Positions 24,601 to 37,131 of a stretch of DNA of 64,000 nucleotides are shown here, one piece after another. The stretch comes from Siderastrea siderea (lineage: Eukaryota > Cnidaria > Anthozoa > Scleractinia > Rhizangiidae), in the NCBI GenBank assembly GCA_964030785.1, contig OZ034967.1, forward strand, positions 58,921,665 through 58,985,664, read 5' to 3'. Under the pieces are notes generated by a model. That model made no database searches. It was not told where the DNA came from and saw nothing but the letters and a program-made list of their open reading frames with translations. How positions within the stretch are numbered: the stretch's first letter is position 1; each line of letters opens with the position of its first letter. Both the position numbers and the translations under genes were made by a program.

Positions 24601-27600
24601 AAACTTGAAATAAGTTTTTCTTACGTGTTGTATGTCAAGTTAATAGTGCAGCTGAATTTGTCATCCAGTAACTGGCCAATATCTGAGTAGAGTCTGTTAA
24701 TGAGTGAAAAACCGTGCTCCTCCCAGGAATAATCCTGAACTCTGAAGGTGGAGATCTCCATTTCTGGATCTCTGTTTGCAAAGTCGCTGTAACCAAATGA
24801 GGTGTCCTCCAGATATCTAGCTATGCCTGGCTGTGGGGACTCATTGCCTGAAGTTGCTTTGTCCTTTCCTGTAGCCACTGCTCAAAGAAAAAAAGAATGC
24901 ATGCATGTCTACTACGACAATGGTTAGGTGTGTTGTAGTGTTGTTTAATTTTTACTTGTTGTGCTGTATTTTAAGAAGCCTGTAGGACAAGGTAAACAAA
25001 GAGCAGTAGCCTGGGGACTCTTTTCCTGGGTGACACTGAAAGCTTCTGTCTTTCATAACTTTAAGATCCGGAAATGGTAACTTGTTTCTACTAAGGAATT
25101 GGAAGCATCAAGGAACAATATATTTTCTAATACTGCTAGATGTAAGTATGGAATTTTACAGCCAGATTTCTTGACTCTCCTTCCCTCTCTTACCTTCTCC
25201 ACTTTCAACTTTTTCAAACTCCTGAAACAGTTCTTCTTGTGTTGTTTCCATGAGGGCTTCATGCTCTGCTTCAACTTCTTTCATTTTCTCCATTAACTCT
25301 GTCATGCAGGAGCGACTGTGCATTCCATTTACTGGGGGATTATGGCTATCAATGCTCCCCTGGTTGCAGTCAGAGAGAGATGGGGGCTTAAAGGTGTGGC
25401 CACCATCTCTGTCTATTTCTGGTGTGATGCCACAGCCATATACAAAGCTACAGAGACTATGGGTGTGCACCAAGATGACAATGGCTTGGATGAGCTCTGA
25501 TAATGACCAGTTATCTTGTCCTTTTAGGAGTTTCTGTTAGGTTAAATAGATACACCAAAGATATTAATAACTAAAAATAAGCTATGGGACTTGATGCCCA
25601 ACAGTATACATTTATGGAACACGATGCCCAGCAGTATGTTTGGCTAGCTCTTTGACTTGTTTTAAAAGCTTAGTTACTGTAAAACGTTTCTTTTCAAAAA
25701 GTGTTTTTTTGTAGGGGTATTTGGACTTTGAACTCCGACATATTATAATTGTTTTTTAGTTTCTCTTTTCTTTGTTTTATCATTTAATAGTTGATGTAAG
25801 AGCATAGAGACTGTGTATTATGCTCCAAATACTTACTATTATTTTATTAAAAATTAGAAGGAACCATGCAAAGCCACAATATAGGGTGTGGGATGAAAAA
25901 CGTAAAATAAAATAAAAAATTTGTAAAGCAAGTTCCATGAAATAAGTGATCAGTGAAAAGAAAAACAGGTCATTGTAAATGTAAAAGAGTTAAGTTGCTG
26001 AAATGTTATAACAACAGCCAACAGCCACCAGCCCAATATTTGAACGTGCTCCTTCCTCAGCCCCCACATAACAAGGCATGGCAATGCAAAATGGATATTG
26101 TGTGCATAGTAAAGATGTGAGTGAATAGCACGTATGTCCTTGGATAGGTGATCCCACTAGTGAGCTACACTGACTTCAGAATCTTTTATAAACAGAAATT
26201 GTTGGAGTAATGTTGAGCTCATTTTTTGCAAATGTTAGGCAATTAAAAGCAATTATTAGGCAATTATTAGTAGCTTTAGTCATTAATTATGTATTTATTT
26301 AATGTGGGATCCACTGTTATTGGCTAGGCTGTAGTGGTCTCCCTGCCTAATAATTTTATGTATATGTGTTGTTTGCTTGTTAGGCGAAGCTAAATCAATA
26401 AATCGAAATTCACTTGATGCAAAGAAATATGCACACTGCTCACTTACCTCAATGTGGCTTGCACTGAGTAACCAAGGCTGATGTGCCAAGATTTTGTTGA
26501 TTTCACAAAGTGCTCTTAGTTTAGCTGGAATGTTTTCTAGTCCTTGGAGCCACATTTTTTTACCTTGCTGTTTGAGGAACTCAATTTCATACAACTGCAC
26601 CTGTAAACACAGACATGAAATAATAATAAATTATAAATTTGAAGGGGCCATGTCACAAAGATTTTGCTATTTTAAGTCAATTCCATGCTTAAATCAATAC
26701 TTAGTGCCTTTACTCATACACAAAATACTCCTGTAAACCTACAAGGAAGATATTGAATGGATTTTGTCAGGGAGAGCTAACCATAATAATTTTTTCGGTG
26801 ATTTTTGAAGACATAGCATCAAAACGTTTCACTCCATTTCCATCCTTGCCATCGGTAGCAACAGATGACAGGAAACAGTTTCAGTGCCGTGAGATAGTCT
26901 TTAACCCTTTGACCACTGAATTTTCTGAGAAAAACCTTCAGAGAATAGGCCGTGACCACAAAAATGTTATTGCAGGCTGTTACTTTAATGTAGATATAGC
27001 TATTCATACATTTTTGAAAAGTATAATCATAGTGGACCTCACTCAGTTCTTTCCAGTCGATTTCTCGAACTATTCTATGCCATTGTAGCCTTTAATTTCG
27101 ATTTTCCATTGCCACACGATTTTCAGAAGCTGACAGTCTTTGGTTTTCACCAGAAATGTCGGCAAAATCCTGGTTCTGAGCATCTTTGGCTTTAGATAGA
27201 TGAAACATTTAAACTTCCATCTCACCTTTCCCGGCGTTGAAGTTATCGGTAAATATCCTCAGGAGTTTTTAAGCAAATACGGCAAAATTCATCAATATCT
27301 GTATAAAAGTTCGCCATGTTTAAATACCCTTGTCAACAAATCGTTAACTCAGCGAGGAAAACTCGAAAAAACTGCGAAGAAATATCCCAAATCCGCTTCA
27401 AATTGCTGCCATTTTGAAGCATGTTGTTTATGGTCTTATTTGAGGGGGACTGGGAACTAAAAAGAGCCTTGATGTGCCTTTTTGGGGCCAAAATATACAC
27501 CACATGTAACAGCGCGCTTATATGCACGCTTCGGGGTGAAAGGGTTAATAACAAAGCTAGACCATTACTTTTGGAATCAATTGATGCGAAGACACTTTTT

Positions 27601-30600
27601 GGCTTTTTAAAAAGATTCTAAAATGGCATGTCATAGCCCCTTTAAAATTGGAATTCTCCCTGCTTATTGCTGGTTATACAAGTATACTTTCTTTGCTAGT
27701 AACAATAATATAATCAAACAACAAGTAGTTGTCTTTGTCATAATCCAAGCTCCCAATTTACACATGTTATCTACAATATCTGCTCAGCACAGCTATTACC
27801 GAAGATGATGACATCATAAAGAGAAAATACCTATATGAAGGCTTGTATAAACAGCTGATTTTTGAAGTCATTTTTGCAATTTCACAGCCATACATTTTGT
27901 GATATTGGAGTGTCACACAGTGGCAGAAGTGTGTTAGCAACACAAGCATAAAACACACTAAACTCATTTATTGGAGGGTCCCCCAAGGCAGATTGGTGAA
28001 GATTTTGTTTCAACAAATCACCTCAAAATCACCCAAAAAAGTCACTGGAAGTCTAAATGGGTGATTTGAAATTGCACTTATTGGAAATATTGTATCAAAA
28101 ATTACCCGAGGGAATGTGAAAATATGGGGTGGCTTACTTACAATGTATAATCCATAATGGTAGTCTAATCTCAGTGCTTGGTGCTACTTAAAACTAAACT
28201 AGCTCACAGAAACATACCAAGTAACAGCAGTGATGTCTGCTTGCAGCCTAGAATGTAAACAAGAAATAAATTGCACTTTAAGTTAGCTCTGAACAGACAA
28301 AATGAAAATATTTTTTTTCGCAGAATATTTTTCTTATCCCTGATGATGCCATTGATTGGCGAAAGCTTGGATTTTAGACTTGAATTTTTACAGTTATACT
28401 GTAGTGTTAGGCCTCATTTGAACCTTTATATTATTATTTCGGAAATGCTACTGAAGGACAATATTCAAAGATTATTTTAAAAATGCAATTCATGAATAAA
28501 ATGAGCTATTAAACATTTTAAAATTTACATATTTTGTCATATTCCAATAAACTGTTTACATAAAAAAATCCATTTCAAATCGATGGTTGGTTTGATTTTT
28601 TTTCCAAAATTAATTGAATTTATAACTCAATTTAAATCACAAGGAGTGGCATTCTACGCACACTAGTACATTCCTTAGGGCAAAATGAACGTCAACTAAA
28701 TTTAAAATAAATATCACTGCCAGGTCCTGATGCACTATGAACCCACGTGCACAAAATTAAGTGGACATGGTCATAGGGCCTGTGGTTATAGGTCTCTCAG
28801 GAAATGAGTTAGTTAAATGTTTTTAGAAAACCAAATTGTTTGGGGGAACATTGAAAATCATCGGTCAAAAACAAACCATTTCCCTCATGGAAGTGCAACT
28901 GCTGAGATAACCATTGACTTAAAATTAATTAAATAAATATTCTCTCACCATGATAGCAATGTAGCATCGCCAGTCAAAAGGTAAAGGTCCTTCCCCTTTA
29001 AACATAAAATACTCAGTCCTCAGAAAGCTTTCAAGGTACTGAGGGTGAAATGCAATGAGGCAAGTGACATTTGAGACACGACCACTTAAGAGGAAAGACT
29101 CCACAAGCAAGCTAAGAACTTGTTCATCATCAGTGTCCATAGTTACAACCTACAAAGTACAAAGGAATATCAACATGCATGTTCTCCTTACCACTCTAAA
29201 TATATTTCTTATGAACTGGTTGTGAGAAGTTGTTTAAACACAAAGACAATTTTTATTTGGGGAACATTCTCTCTATTCTCATGACCTGTATATTTGAAAA
29301 TGTCTTGATATTACAACATGAAATAAGATTCTGTTCATTGCATGTATTGGGAATTTTAAGGTTAATCTTCAGTTCAGGCCACAATATCTCAAATGTCGGC
29401 ACACACAGGGGATAACGCAGGGGACATGATATGGGGACAGGGACAGCACACCCTTTCTGCAAAGGCACGCTGCAGTGACAATTCACTTACTGTGCATTGC
29501 ACACGGACACATTTCTTTTTGGTCTTTTAAGGTGGACAAGTTTTTGTGCAGACACAACCTCTGTGACTGGTTTCCTTTCATGTTATACTACTTCTTACAC
29601 TTTTAATTGTATTCACGAGTGGTCTGACCTACAAAATGCAGGACTTCCAGGTGACAAATATCAACTTTTTTTTTTACAAATATTTTAACAGTTTCTTGAC
29701 ATCTTTTAAACCTTTCTGATGACTTGCACACCAATTGGTCAAACAAAATGCAACAGCTAAAGGAGGCAGAGATGTCAAGTTCCATATTGATGCTAATGGC
29801 ACCACCTCTGATAGTCCATCATTGACCAATTGAAATGGAAACCACCAGAAATTTTCAGAGAGTTGTCAAAGGTTGTCAAAAAGTTAACAAAAACTTAGGC
29901 AAATATAAAAGGTATGGTACCTAGCACTTAAAATAAATTCAATTGAAATGGTTCAAAGACAGAAAACAAACAGTCTGGTTAATGTTTATTCTTGGATATG
30001 CATTTATCGAACAACCAAGTCCAGGGATCCAGAGGACCCCCACCCCCACCCCTTCCCTCACCCCCACCCCTTCCCCCACCAAAACCTTTAGACCACACAA
30101 ACTTGTCTGAACTTCATTCAAAGTCTGTTTTCACTGTGAAATAAGGACTCCTTGTGGCAAAAGATATGGTTGCATATCTCACATGCTCACAGTTGTATAA
30201 GCCTTGGGCTATTTTACAGCAAATCCACAATGTCAGTTTATAGTTTGTTTTTACCATTGTCATATTTGTATTCCTGTCTGTACCACTAATGAATTATTTC
30301 TGGGATGAATGTAAACATTTGCAAAGGGAATTCAATAGTGGGACCTCAAGGGTCAGAGATTGCATCATCTTCCTGTCATGCTTCAAAATGACATTTGCAC
30401 GTTTTTCAATTTTCACAACAAAGATGTGTGTTTCAAAACGGGCATTTCCTTTCACAATTCCTTCCCCCTGCTCGGCAAAGAATATGCTGTTCATTAACAG
30501 GAGAACGAAACAGTATGTGACTAAGTGAATTTTCACACCATCTGCTCTGGTGGTATAAAACATTATGAAGGTAATTTTGACACAAAGTAATCTGCCATAA

Positions 30601-31850
30601 TCCAGCAATTAAACGTTACCCTCAAACCACCACAGTCAAAATGGTGCAAACTACTTTTCAGCAAATTGCTAAATACATTCTGAACACAACTTGTATTCAC
30701 AAATCGCTAAACGCGAACACAAATCACTGAATCCGAAGAAATGAGCTTTTATCACCTCGACGAATCAGCTGTCCGTAACACAATAAAAACATGTCTAAGA
30801 ATAATTTGCATGGAAGTTTAATAGATTTTGAGAATGAAAATATAGTTATGGACCTAAACATCTGCAATTTCATTTTAATTTGGACTGCTACGCTCTTGCT
30901 TTTGGAAGGTTTGCATTGAAAGATGTCTCGTCACAGCGAAACCGCGTTTTACCCATGACTTGACATGATTAGATAGATTCCTGCATGTGAAATCTCGTGC
31001 CGGCAGCTTAAGAAGAAACTACTCATTTGTTACAGAGAAAGGAAACTGTAATTAATCTAACTTCACTCTGTATGGCACTATTCCTGCTATACAATTAGTT
31101 GATCCTGAAAGCAAAGGCTTGATTAAAGAACTGCATGATCAAAGAATGGCACGATAGGAAATAACTTTGATGACAGAAAGTTTGAATCGGACATAACAAC
31201 ATTAAGCTTGAGCCCATGTATTCCTGCTTTTTCATGTGAAATAAAATGGATCAACAAACTCTCAAAACCCACATGTGAAGGGCAACAAGCTTAAAAATAT
31301 CGGTTAATCGCTTTTGGCAATATAAATTTTGGTACAGTTGCTAGTTGAGTAGCATGTCGTTTCTTATAATTCCAACCCCACACCGTAATAGTTTCGTTGT
31401 AAACTACTGGAACTACAGCTTGCACACAAAGAAATAAATACCTCTTTTGATGGAATAAAAATTGAAGGTCCCTTATAAACTGCTCGTGGAACCTTTATTC
31501 CTTTTTCCTAAAACAAGAACAAGTTTTTTGTCAGCAACCATTTTCCTGAACATAATGCTCTAATCTTGTCCAAGTTTCAATACCTTCACAGCAATCAGCA
31601 ACTCCGAACAACTTTCCCTGATATCAGAGAAGGGACTCCTCAACGAAAGCCGCAAAATACAAGGTAAAATTTCCGAGAGAAAGTTTTCAAATCCATTTTC
31701 CACATTTTCACGTCGTCTGGTTGTCCACGCTTTCAGTGTTTTCCCCAACGATTCAAGAAACTGATGCCTCGAGCTTTCGTCCCTAGTTTGCAGGCCACAC
31801 AAATCTCTGAGGGAATCTATCTCACTGGATATGTCTTCTTCATCGTTCAT
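21676..31850 (-). CDS. SESN: Sestrin (complete, 11 exons, about 540 aa)
   Basis: Stress-induced regulator of AMPK/TORC1: family members bind GATOR2, sense leucine, and have an alkylhydroperoxidase-like N-domain. Exons: 31584-31850, 31442-31507, 28949-29149, 28218-28247 (30-nt microexon), 26448-26600, 25194-25533, 24625-24877, 23551-23656, 23002-23046, 22151-22225, 21676-21762; all phases agree. Landmarks are [68 protein letters not shown] and the terminal block [13 protein letters not shown] before TGA. The redox-site Cys185 and Tyr187 are present, but the position of the family's catalytic histidine is Tyr192. One gene stands for the three vertebrate paralogues SESN1-3; which it is closest to cannot be told here. 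Start: the ATG at 31850 opens an exon with no upstream in-frame continuation that I could find. Confidence 0.95.
23959..24168. mobile_element. MITE with 21-bp perfect ends and internal 21-bp tandem repeats
   Basis: Ends CGGTGTGCGACAAATGCAGA(C) and its inverted copy; interior 24037-24139 holds nearly five copies of a 21-bp unit (CAGGCTAACCRGAATGCTAT). Flanks show a similar ACAAAAAG/GCAAAAAG word, a possible 8-bp target duplication. Sestrin intron. Confidence 0.75.
24387..24433 (+). repeat. Microsatellite (AAT)n
   Basis: About 15 AAT units with one ACA interruption, followed by TTTATTACTTATAAAG. Similar microsatellite-plus-TTTATT junctions occur at about 54100 and 63028-63075, probable retroelement 3' ends. 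Confidence 0.85.
26640..27645. mobile_element. Longer element with AAGGGGC(C/T)ATG ends
   Basis: GAAGGGGCCATGTCACAAAG at left and reverse-strand AAAGGGGCTATGACATGCCA at right, about 1 kb. Contains the TTAA-bounded insertion 26901-27548. Sestrin intron. Confidence 0.6.
26901..27548. mobile_element. Possible piggyBac-like element nested in a larger MITE
   Basis: TTAACCCTTTGACCAC at the left and inverted TTAACCCTTTCACCCCGAAG at the right, lying inside the TAAAGGGGC element 26640-27645. Longer than the three copies in the Scm-like gene; interior not matched to them. Confidence 0.45.
28339..28372 (+). ncRNA. Hammerhead-like core motif, second locus
   Basis: CTGATGA at 28340-28346, one extra T, stem GCCA/TGGC, then GAAA at 28361-28364, in a sestrin intron. 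Same layout as at 18033, including the single inserted base. Confidence 0.3.
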
Positions 31851-33587
31851 CGTTCCAGGATAAACCTTGGCTCAAAACAGCCAAGAAAAATCCTTATAAA
31901 CCTGACAACATATCTAGCAGTCGACAGAGTACAGCTACTTGTTCACCATCATGACACATTTACCAGTGAAGCCACCCAAAAACAACCAATCACAACACGA
32001 ACCGGCTCTGACGTCAATGACACACCTCCAAAATTACCATATATGGCATCAAGTTATTTTTGTATTTTCATAAATCCAAGGAAATACGTCAAGTCAGTCC
32101 ACTGTATTTATCAACTAGTAACTGTGCATTTCTGCACGGCGGAAAATCAAATGAAACAATCCCAAAAGTTTTGCAAACATTGAAGTAATTTATATATTAT
32201 TCAGGCAGAAAAAAAAAGACTACGAAATTCTGGTTTTGCATGAGAAAAATGACAGACGTAATCGTCGATATTTTTTGATATAAATATTGAATCACATAAT
32301 AGCACTGTCTTATCAAATTTAAATAGCAAATAAAATTTATGTTTTAGATTTTTGACAGCAGGATCCTCGAAGGATACAGGTGATGTTGTAATACTGGACT
32401 TTTACCTTTCACGGAAACGTTCTTTATGGCATGAGCAAGCTAAAAATATAATTTACAAAATAGTACACTGAAAAGTTATTCTACATGACATCAGGCCTGA
32501 CATGACATCGAAAACATTGTAAGGAAATTTAAATACATTATTAATTATGTTTATCAAAAAAGGAACTTCAGAAATAAGACTTTCCACAAAGATAAACTGG
32601 TTTACTTATAATTCAGACTTAGCTAGAAAATTCAATTCTTCTTGTCTTGTCATTTGCATTTGGTCGTATAATACTATTTTAAATTCAGTGGAAAGGTAAA
32701 TAATTAATTTTGTTTTCATTATACCTGGGAAGACTTAGAACTAGAAGTCAGAGGCTTCGGATTTGTTTGATAAGAAAATAAAGACAAAATATTTAATTAT
32801 TTCCAATTTCGTTTACAAAGATGCATCGTAAATCATCTTTTACATCGTGTGGTTCAGTACTTTTAATAGCAAAGCACTGAATGTTTTAACTTAACGAAAA
32901 ATTCATGTTTCAAAATAACACTGTGTTTTATTCCACACTGGATCAAAATTGAAGCGTTGTTTTAATCAATGATGAAGGTCAAAAAAGTTGTTTGCACTGG
33001 CTCGCAAAGTCTTCTCTAAACGGTAGCTTGAAAGTATCTCAGGGAAAACCCAAGTAAAAAAAGACAAAAAACAAAAAAGGAAAAAAACACTCTTGTCAAA
33101 GATTCCCCGAAACAGAAATTTCCGAGAATTCGGGAGACATCAAAATTCTGTCAAACTGACGTGGGGACTCCTCAGTCCTCATGAAGCGTGTGGAGTCCCC
33201 AGGGGGACTTTTGCCTTCCTCTGAGCAGAAGGAAACTTAAGCTAGTGTTAATACCGGATATCCGCTCGGTTAATTGAGCAAATATCTCAAAACGTATCCG
33301 TTACTAACCGATTTGAATAGAATGAATTCCTTTTTTAATATCTCACCTATAATCAAATATAATGGAACGTTTTCTTTACCCACTATCATCAAAGTTAGAG
33401 GAAATATAAAGTACAACAACTCCATTTTGCCCACGACAAATAGCTACGACCACTGTGCGACTGAGGCATGCTTGGGATTTCTAAGGTACCTCACTGAAGA
33501 GAAGGCTGATGTCATTTCCTTAAGGACTGTATACTTGTGATAATCATGATCGATCACGTACACAACTAAAAGCTCAGAAATGTTCAG

Positions 33588-33816
33588 AGGCCCGTTCACG
33601 CTCGAAAGTCCCGGTAACTTTTCGGGCCCGGAGCTATATTAAAGATCAAAATATATAGAATGGTGATGAAGCTTTTAGCGCACATACCAGCTCGACTTGT
33701 TTCGTCAACTCCGCTTTAAAAACCAACAAAATTTGAATCTTTAAGGTAAATTTTACGCTCATAAAGTAGCTTTCCAGGCCCGAAAAGTTATCGCAACTTT
33801 CGAGAAACGGGTCCCA
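33588..33816. mobile_element. MITE with CTCGAAAGT...TAACTTTTCGGGC ends
   Basis: Both ends read (outside to inside) GGCCCGTT, then CTCGAAAGT, then TAACTTTTCGGGC; about 45 bp of terminal repeat. A second copy lacking the outer left end is at 10737-10935. Confidence 0.7.
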
Positions 33817-34004
33817 GGAATGATGTCTGATCAGGCGTTTCAAACTAAATTTGGTGGATCATTTGACTAGTAGACACTTGTTTGATAAATGAGTGGACAA
33901 TCGCCCTCAAGCTAGCAAATGCAAAGCACATCTGTTGTAGATCTTTAAACAGGTAATAAAACGTTCTTCTGCCACGGATTGTCAAAAGCACGTTGTCCAA
34001 CGTC

Positions 34005-34222
34005 TCGTTGTTGCTCTCTCCTCCGCAGAGGCTCCTGTTAGTAAACACCAATTAGTAAACACCAATGAAAGAAAAAATGAGTGAAGCGGGAGCGCGCGCT
34101 GGAGAGAGAAAACGGGAGCGCGGGGAACTTTCCCTCTTCCCAGCCCCCGCGCGCTTTTTCCCAAGTGTGCAGTCAAGGCGCGACTGTAGGAGGCCTCTGC
34201 GGAGGAGAGAGTCGTTGTTGTC
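34005..34222. mobile_element. Fold-back MITE with CTCTCTCCTCCGCAGAGG ends
   Basis: CTCTCTCCTCCGCAGAGG near 34014 and its inverted copy near 34194-34211. The interior is GCGCGC-rich, with a 16-bp direct repeat (TTAGTAAACACCAA) at 34037-34068. Confidence 0.6.
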
Positions 34223-34678
34223 CTATTTAGATGAAACGTCCTCGTTGAAATATTAACATGTACCGAAATTCTTTATATTTATTGTTCTCATGTGCATCTC
34301 TTATAGAGGGAATGTATTATTACAGCATCCGTATTGTATTTTCATGTGCTTTACTACGAACGAGAAGCTTATAAACTTGAGTATATAATCGTACATCTCT
34401 TTCACCACAATTTGCCTTCTAAGGTCATCAATAACTATTAAATCAGCCCTCGTAAAAGTTCCCAAACGAAAATAGCAGAAACGAGCGGAACCTCGAGTGT
34501 TTAATTTCGGGCCTGGCTACAAGATAATTTTTTTCCTTTTCTTGGCTCGTCGTCTCGTGCTCAAGCACCACTTTGGCATACGTCACGTGCGGCTTTCCCG
34601 CCACGATCTTCCCGCCAAAAACTCGGCACGAGTTGTGCTATGCGGTCAATGCGTTACGTACCGCGCTGCAGCAAGGAT

Positions 34679-35197
34679 TAGGCTTGGATAAATTCTGCTC
34701 GTAAAATGGCTTATTCTGCCTGCCGGCAGTGCTCGCAAAAATCCCTTATTCTGCTCGAAATTCTGCTCAGACACCCTTAATCTCCTCGAATTCTGCTCGG
34801 TACCTGAAATTTTTCGGCCCTTCGGGCCTTGTGTATTTTCACGAATATGGAAGGGAGCCTGGCCCTAACCCCCGAATACTAATTAGCTTTTATTATGCGT
34901 AGCAAAATTGTAATTCATCTTACTTTATATCACTAATATCAGACGAAACAGTGAATCATGTGAGTGCGTTTTAGCTAATAATCAAATTAATCACAAGGTA
35001 TTTTCCATTTGTTTTTTATTTAGTTTTAAATTTCTCTTACATCTGTTAGGCATATCATTAGTGCCGCTGATTCTCCCTTTAGTCTACTTATTCTGCTCAA
35101 ATTCTGCTCGAAAATGCCTTATTATGCCGGCAGAATGCTCGCCTCAAAAATCGCTTATTATGCTCGAAATTCTGCCGGCAGAATTTATCCAAGCCTA
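34679..35197. mobile_element. hAT-like MITE with perfect 8-bp target duplication
   Basis: Ends TAGGCTTGGATAAATTCTGC and its inverted copy; flanks GCAAGGAT at 34671-34678 and 35198-35205 are identical. An 8-bp duplication fits the hAT superfamily. The sub-terminal regions repeat ATTCTGCTCG and TGCCGGCA words. Confidence 0.82.
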
Positions 35198-36204
35198 GCA
35201 AGGATTGCGCGCATGGTCAAACTGAATATCGTTATCCCTTTGTAGAGACTCAATTTTTCTTTCTGTCTTTATTTCGCTTCTAGCTTCACGATCTTGCAAA
35301 CTACCTTTGACATAAAGCGAACGGACGCAACATTCACATTCTACACCGTTCCATATTGGTGAAGTCGCCATGTTTAACGCGCTTAGCGACCCCGATGAAT
35401 AATTTTGAATAGTGGCGAACAAAGTTTGATTGCCGTCAAACATTCCCCTGTCTGAGTGAAGTGTTTTTTAACAACGTTGGATGCTGTGGAATCCGTTTGA
35501 GGCCTAAGTTGTTACCTTTAACTTTTGACCAGAACCATGACGCCCGCCACAAAGGCGGATAAATATTGCGATAGGCAGTAACCAGGGTAACTGAATGATT
35601 GTGTTTCACTTTTCACAAATGTCTTTAAAGATAAATTGAATGTAATGAGAACTGAAATTTACCTTACCTAACAAACTTAATCAGCCAGTTCCTCTTGCCA
35701 ATAACCAGTGCATTATCTCCTGCATTACAAGACAACCACTGTCAAACCACAACGCAACGTCCAAGACATTTCACAGCATGGGGGCTGCGAAGATCGTCTT
35801 TCATTGCTTATTTCGCAAGTGGAGGCAGGTAATAATTGAGGGGGTGGGGCGTTAAAAAGAAATGTTTGACCCAATACTAAAGCAGTTTTGAGCTTCATTT
35901 CCAGTAAGGACAAACTTTTTTGCCTTTGTCGGCGCACAGAGTAACAAGCAAACAAACAAAAAACAGAATTTAAGTCAACATCCCCAAAATCGTGATCTAG
36001 ACAGCCCAGGAGGGCTCGAGGGAATGCAGCTTTCAACAAGCAACTGAAGTTTGCCAGGATCGTTTAAATAAGACGGGCGATTTACGCAACGCGGTCCGCA
36101 ACGGGTAGGCGATAGGAGCCGTCTGTATGTAGGCTACAGCAAGATCAGGTTGAGAAAACGCAAACACGCGAGTGGATCAGAAGAAGAGTCGAAAAGTGGA
36201 TTAC

Positions 36205-36339
36205 CACAGATTTAATATTGGAACTTTCATCTGAAGTATCCTTTCTCCATAGTTTTCGGTAACAGTTTGATTTCATCGTCTTTCCACGTCCTTCTTCGTT
36301 ATAAGACGTTTTCACTTCGACGATCCCGGGCTCCGCCAT
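36205..36339 (-). CDS. Possible first coding exon of an unidentified gene
   Basis: An ATGGCGGAG start in a CpG-rich setting opens 45 codons (MAEPGIVEVKTSYNEEGRGK..., ending NIKSV) up to a GTAATC donor-like site. A second exon-like block with good splice sites is at 35668-35719, but it joins in the phase-0 frame only to a quick stop (another 12 codons), so I could not build a longer protein. I do not recognise the sequence. It may be a short or non-coding transcript, or chance. Confidence 0.25.
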
Positions 36340-36883
36340 TTTGAATAACCCATGTTGTCGGATTGGGGGTTGGGCCCCCTTTTTGCACTCCCTTATTTGG
36401 GGGTTGAACGCTCAAATATGATTGGTCGTTGACCTGTAACATTCTTAAAAAAAGCCAGCTAAACGCTCCAGCATTGTCAAATGTTGATCGAAAACAAAGC
36501 ATCCATCCAACAAAAAATGTTGGTCAAACGTCATCTAACATTAGGTGCTTAATGTAGGTGCTTTAAGTTTCTAACATTGTTGAACCGACAAATGTTGTAT
36601 AATAATATTAGAACGTTGAGCCGGTTGTGACGTCTATTGCTTGAAATACAAACAGCTGAGGCTAAGTATCATGAAGGCGATACTTTCATGGACATCTTAA
36701 ATTATTCAATCTATTAACTTTTCCGCCTCCCTCAATCCTGTCTTTTGAAAACTACTTTTTTTTTTTAATTTCTCTCTATTTTGTATGTTTTCTGTATTGA
36801 TAATTGTTGTACTTCTTTTTTTTGGTCGGGCTAGGTTAATTGTTTGAGCTCTTTTTGTATTTTTTGAAAAGGCCAAGTAATTG

Positions 36884-37131
36884 GGGCGATATTTTCGTGC
36901 AACTTTTCGCGCAACAATGTTGCGTTCCAAGTTTAGATTGTTTGTTGCACGTATTACCGTGTACGCATGCAAAACAAGTTCATGTTACTGTCGCTGTTTT
37001 TATGTTGCTGTTGTCGTTTCTACTATTAACAACATGAAAATCTGTTGCACGCGGAGGTGGAAATACAGCAACATCAGGCCGCAACTTGGAGCACAACATT
37101 CTCGCGCGACAAGTTGCACCGAAGTGCTGTC
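36884..37131. mobile_element. Fold-back element with GTGCAACTT(G/T)TCGCGC ends
   Basis: TTCGTGCAACTTTTCGCGCA at left and inverted TTCGGTGCAACTTGTCGCGC at right, then AATGTTG. About 250 bp. Confidence 0.5.

Noticed and set aside
33274..33540. 88-codon plus-strand frame upstream of sestrin
   Set aside because: No ATG in context, no splice or homology support; AT-rich chance frame.
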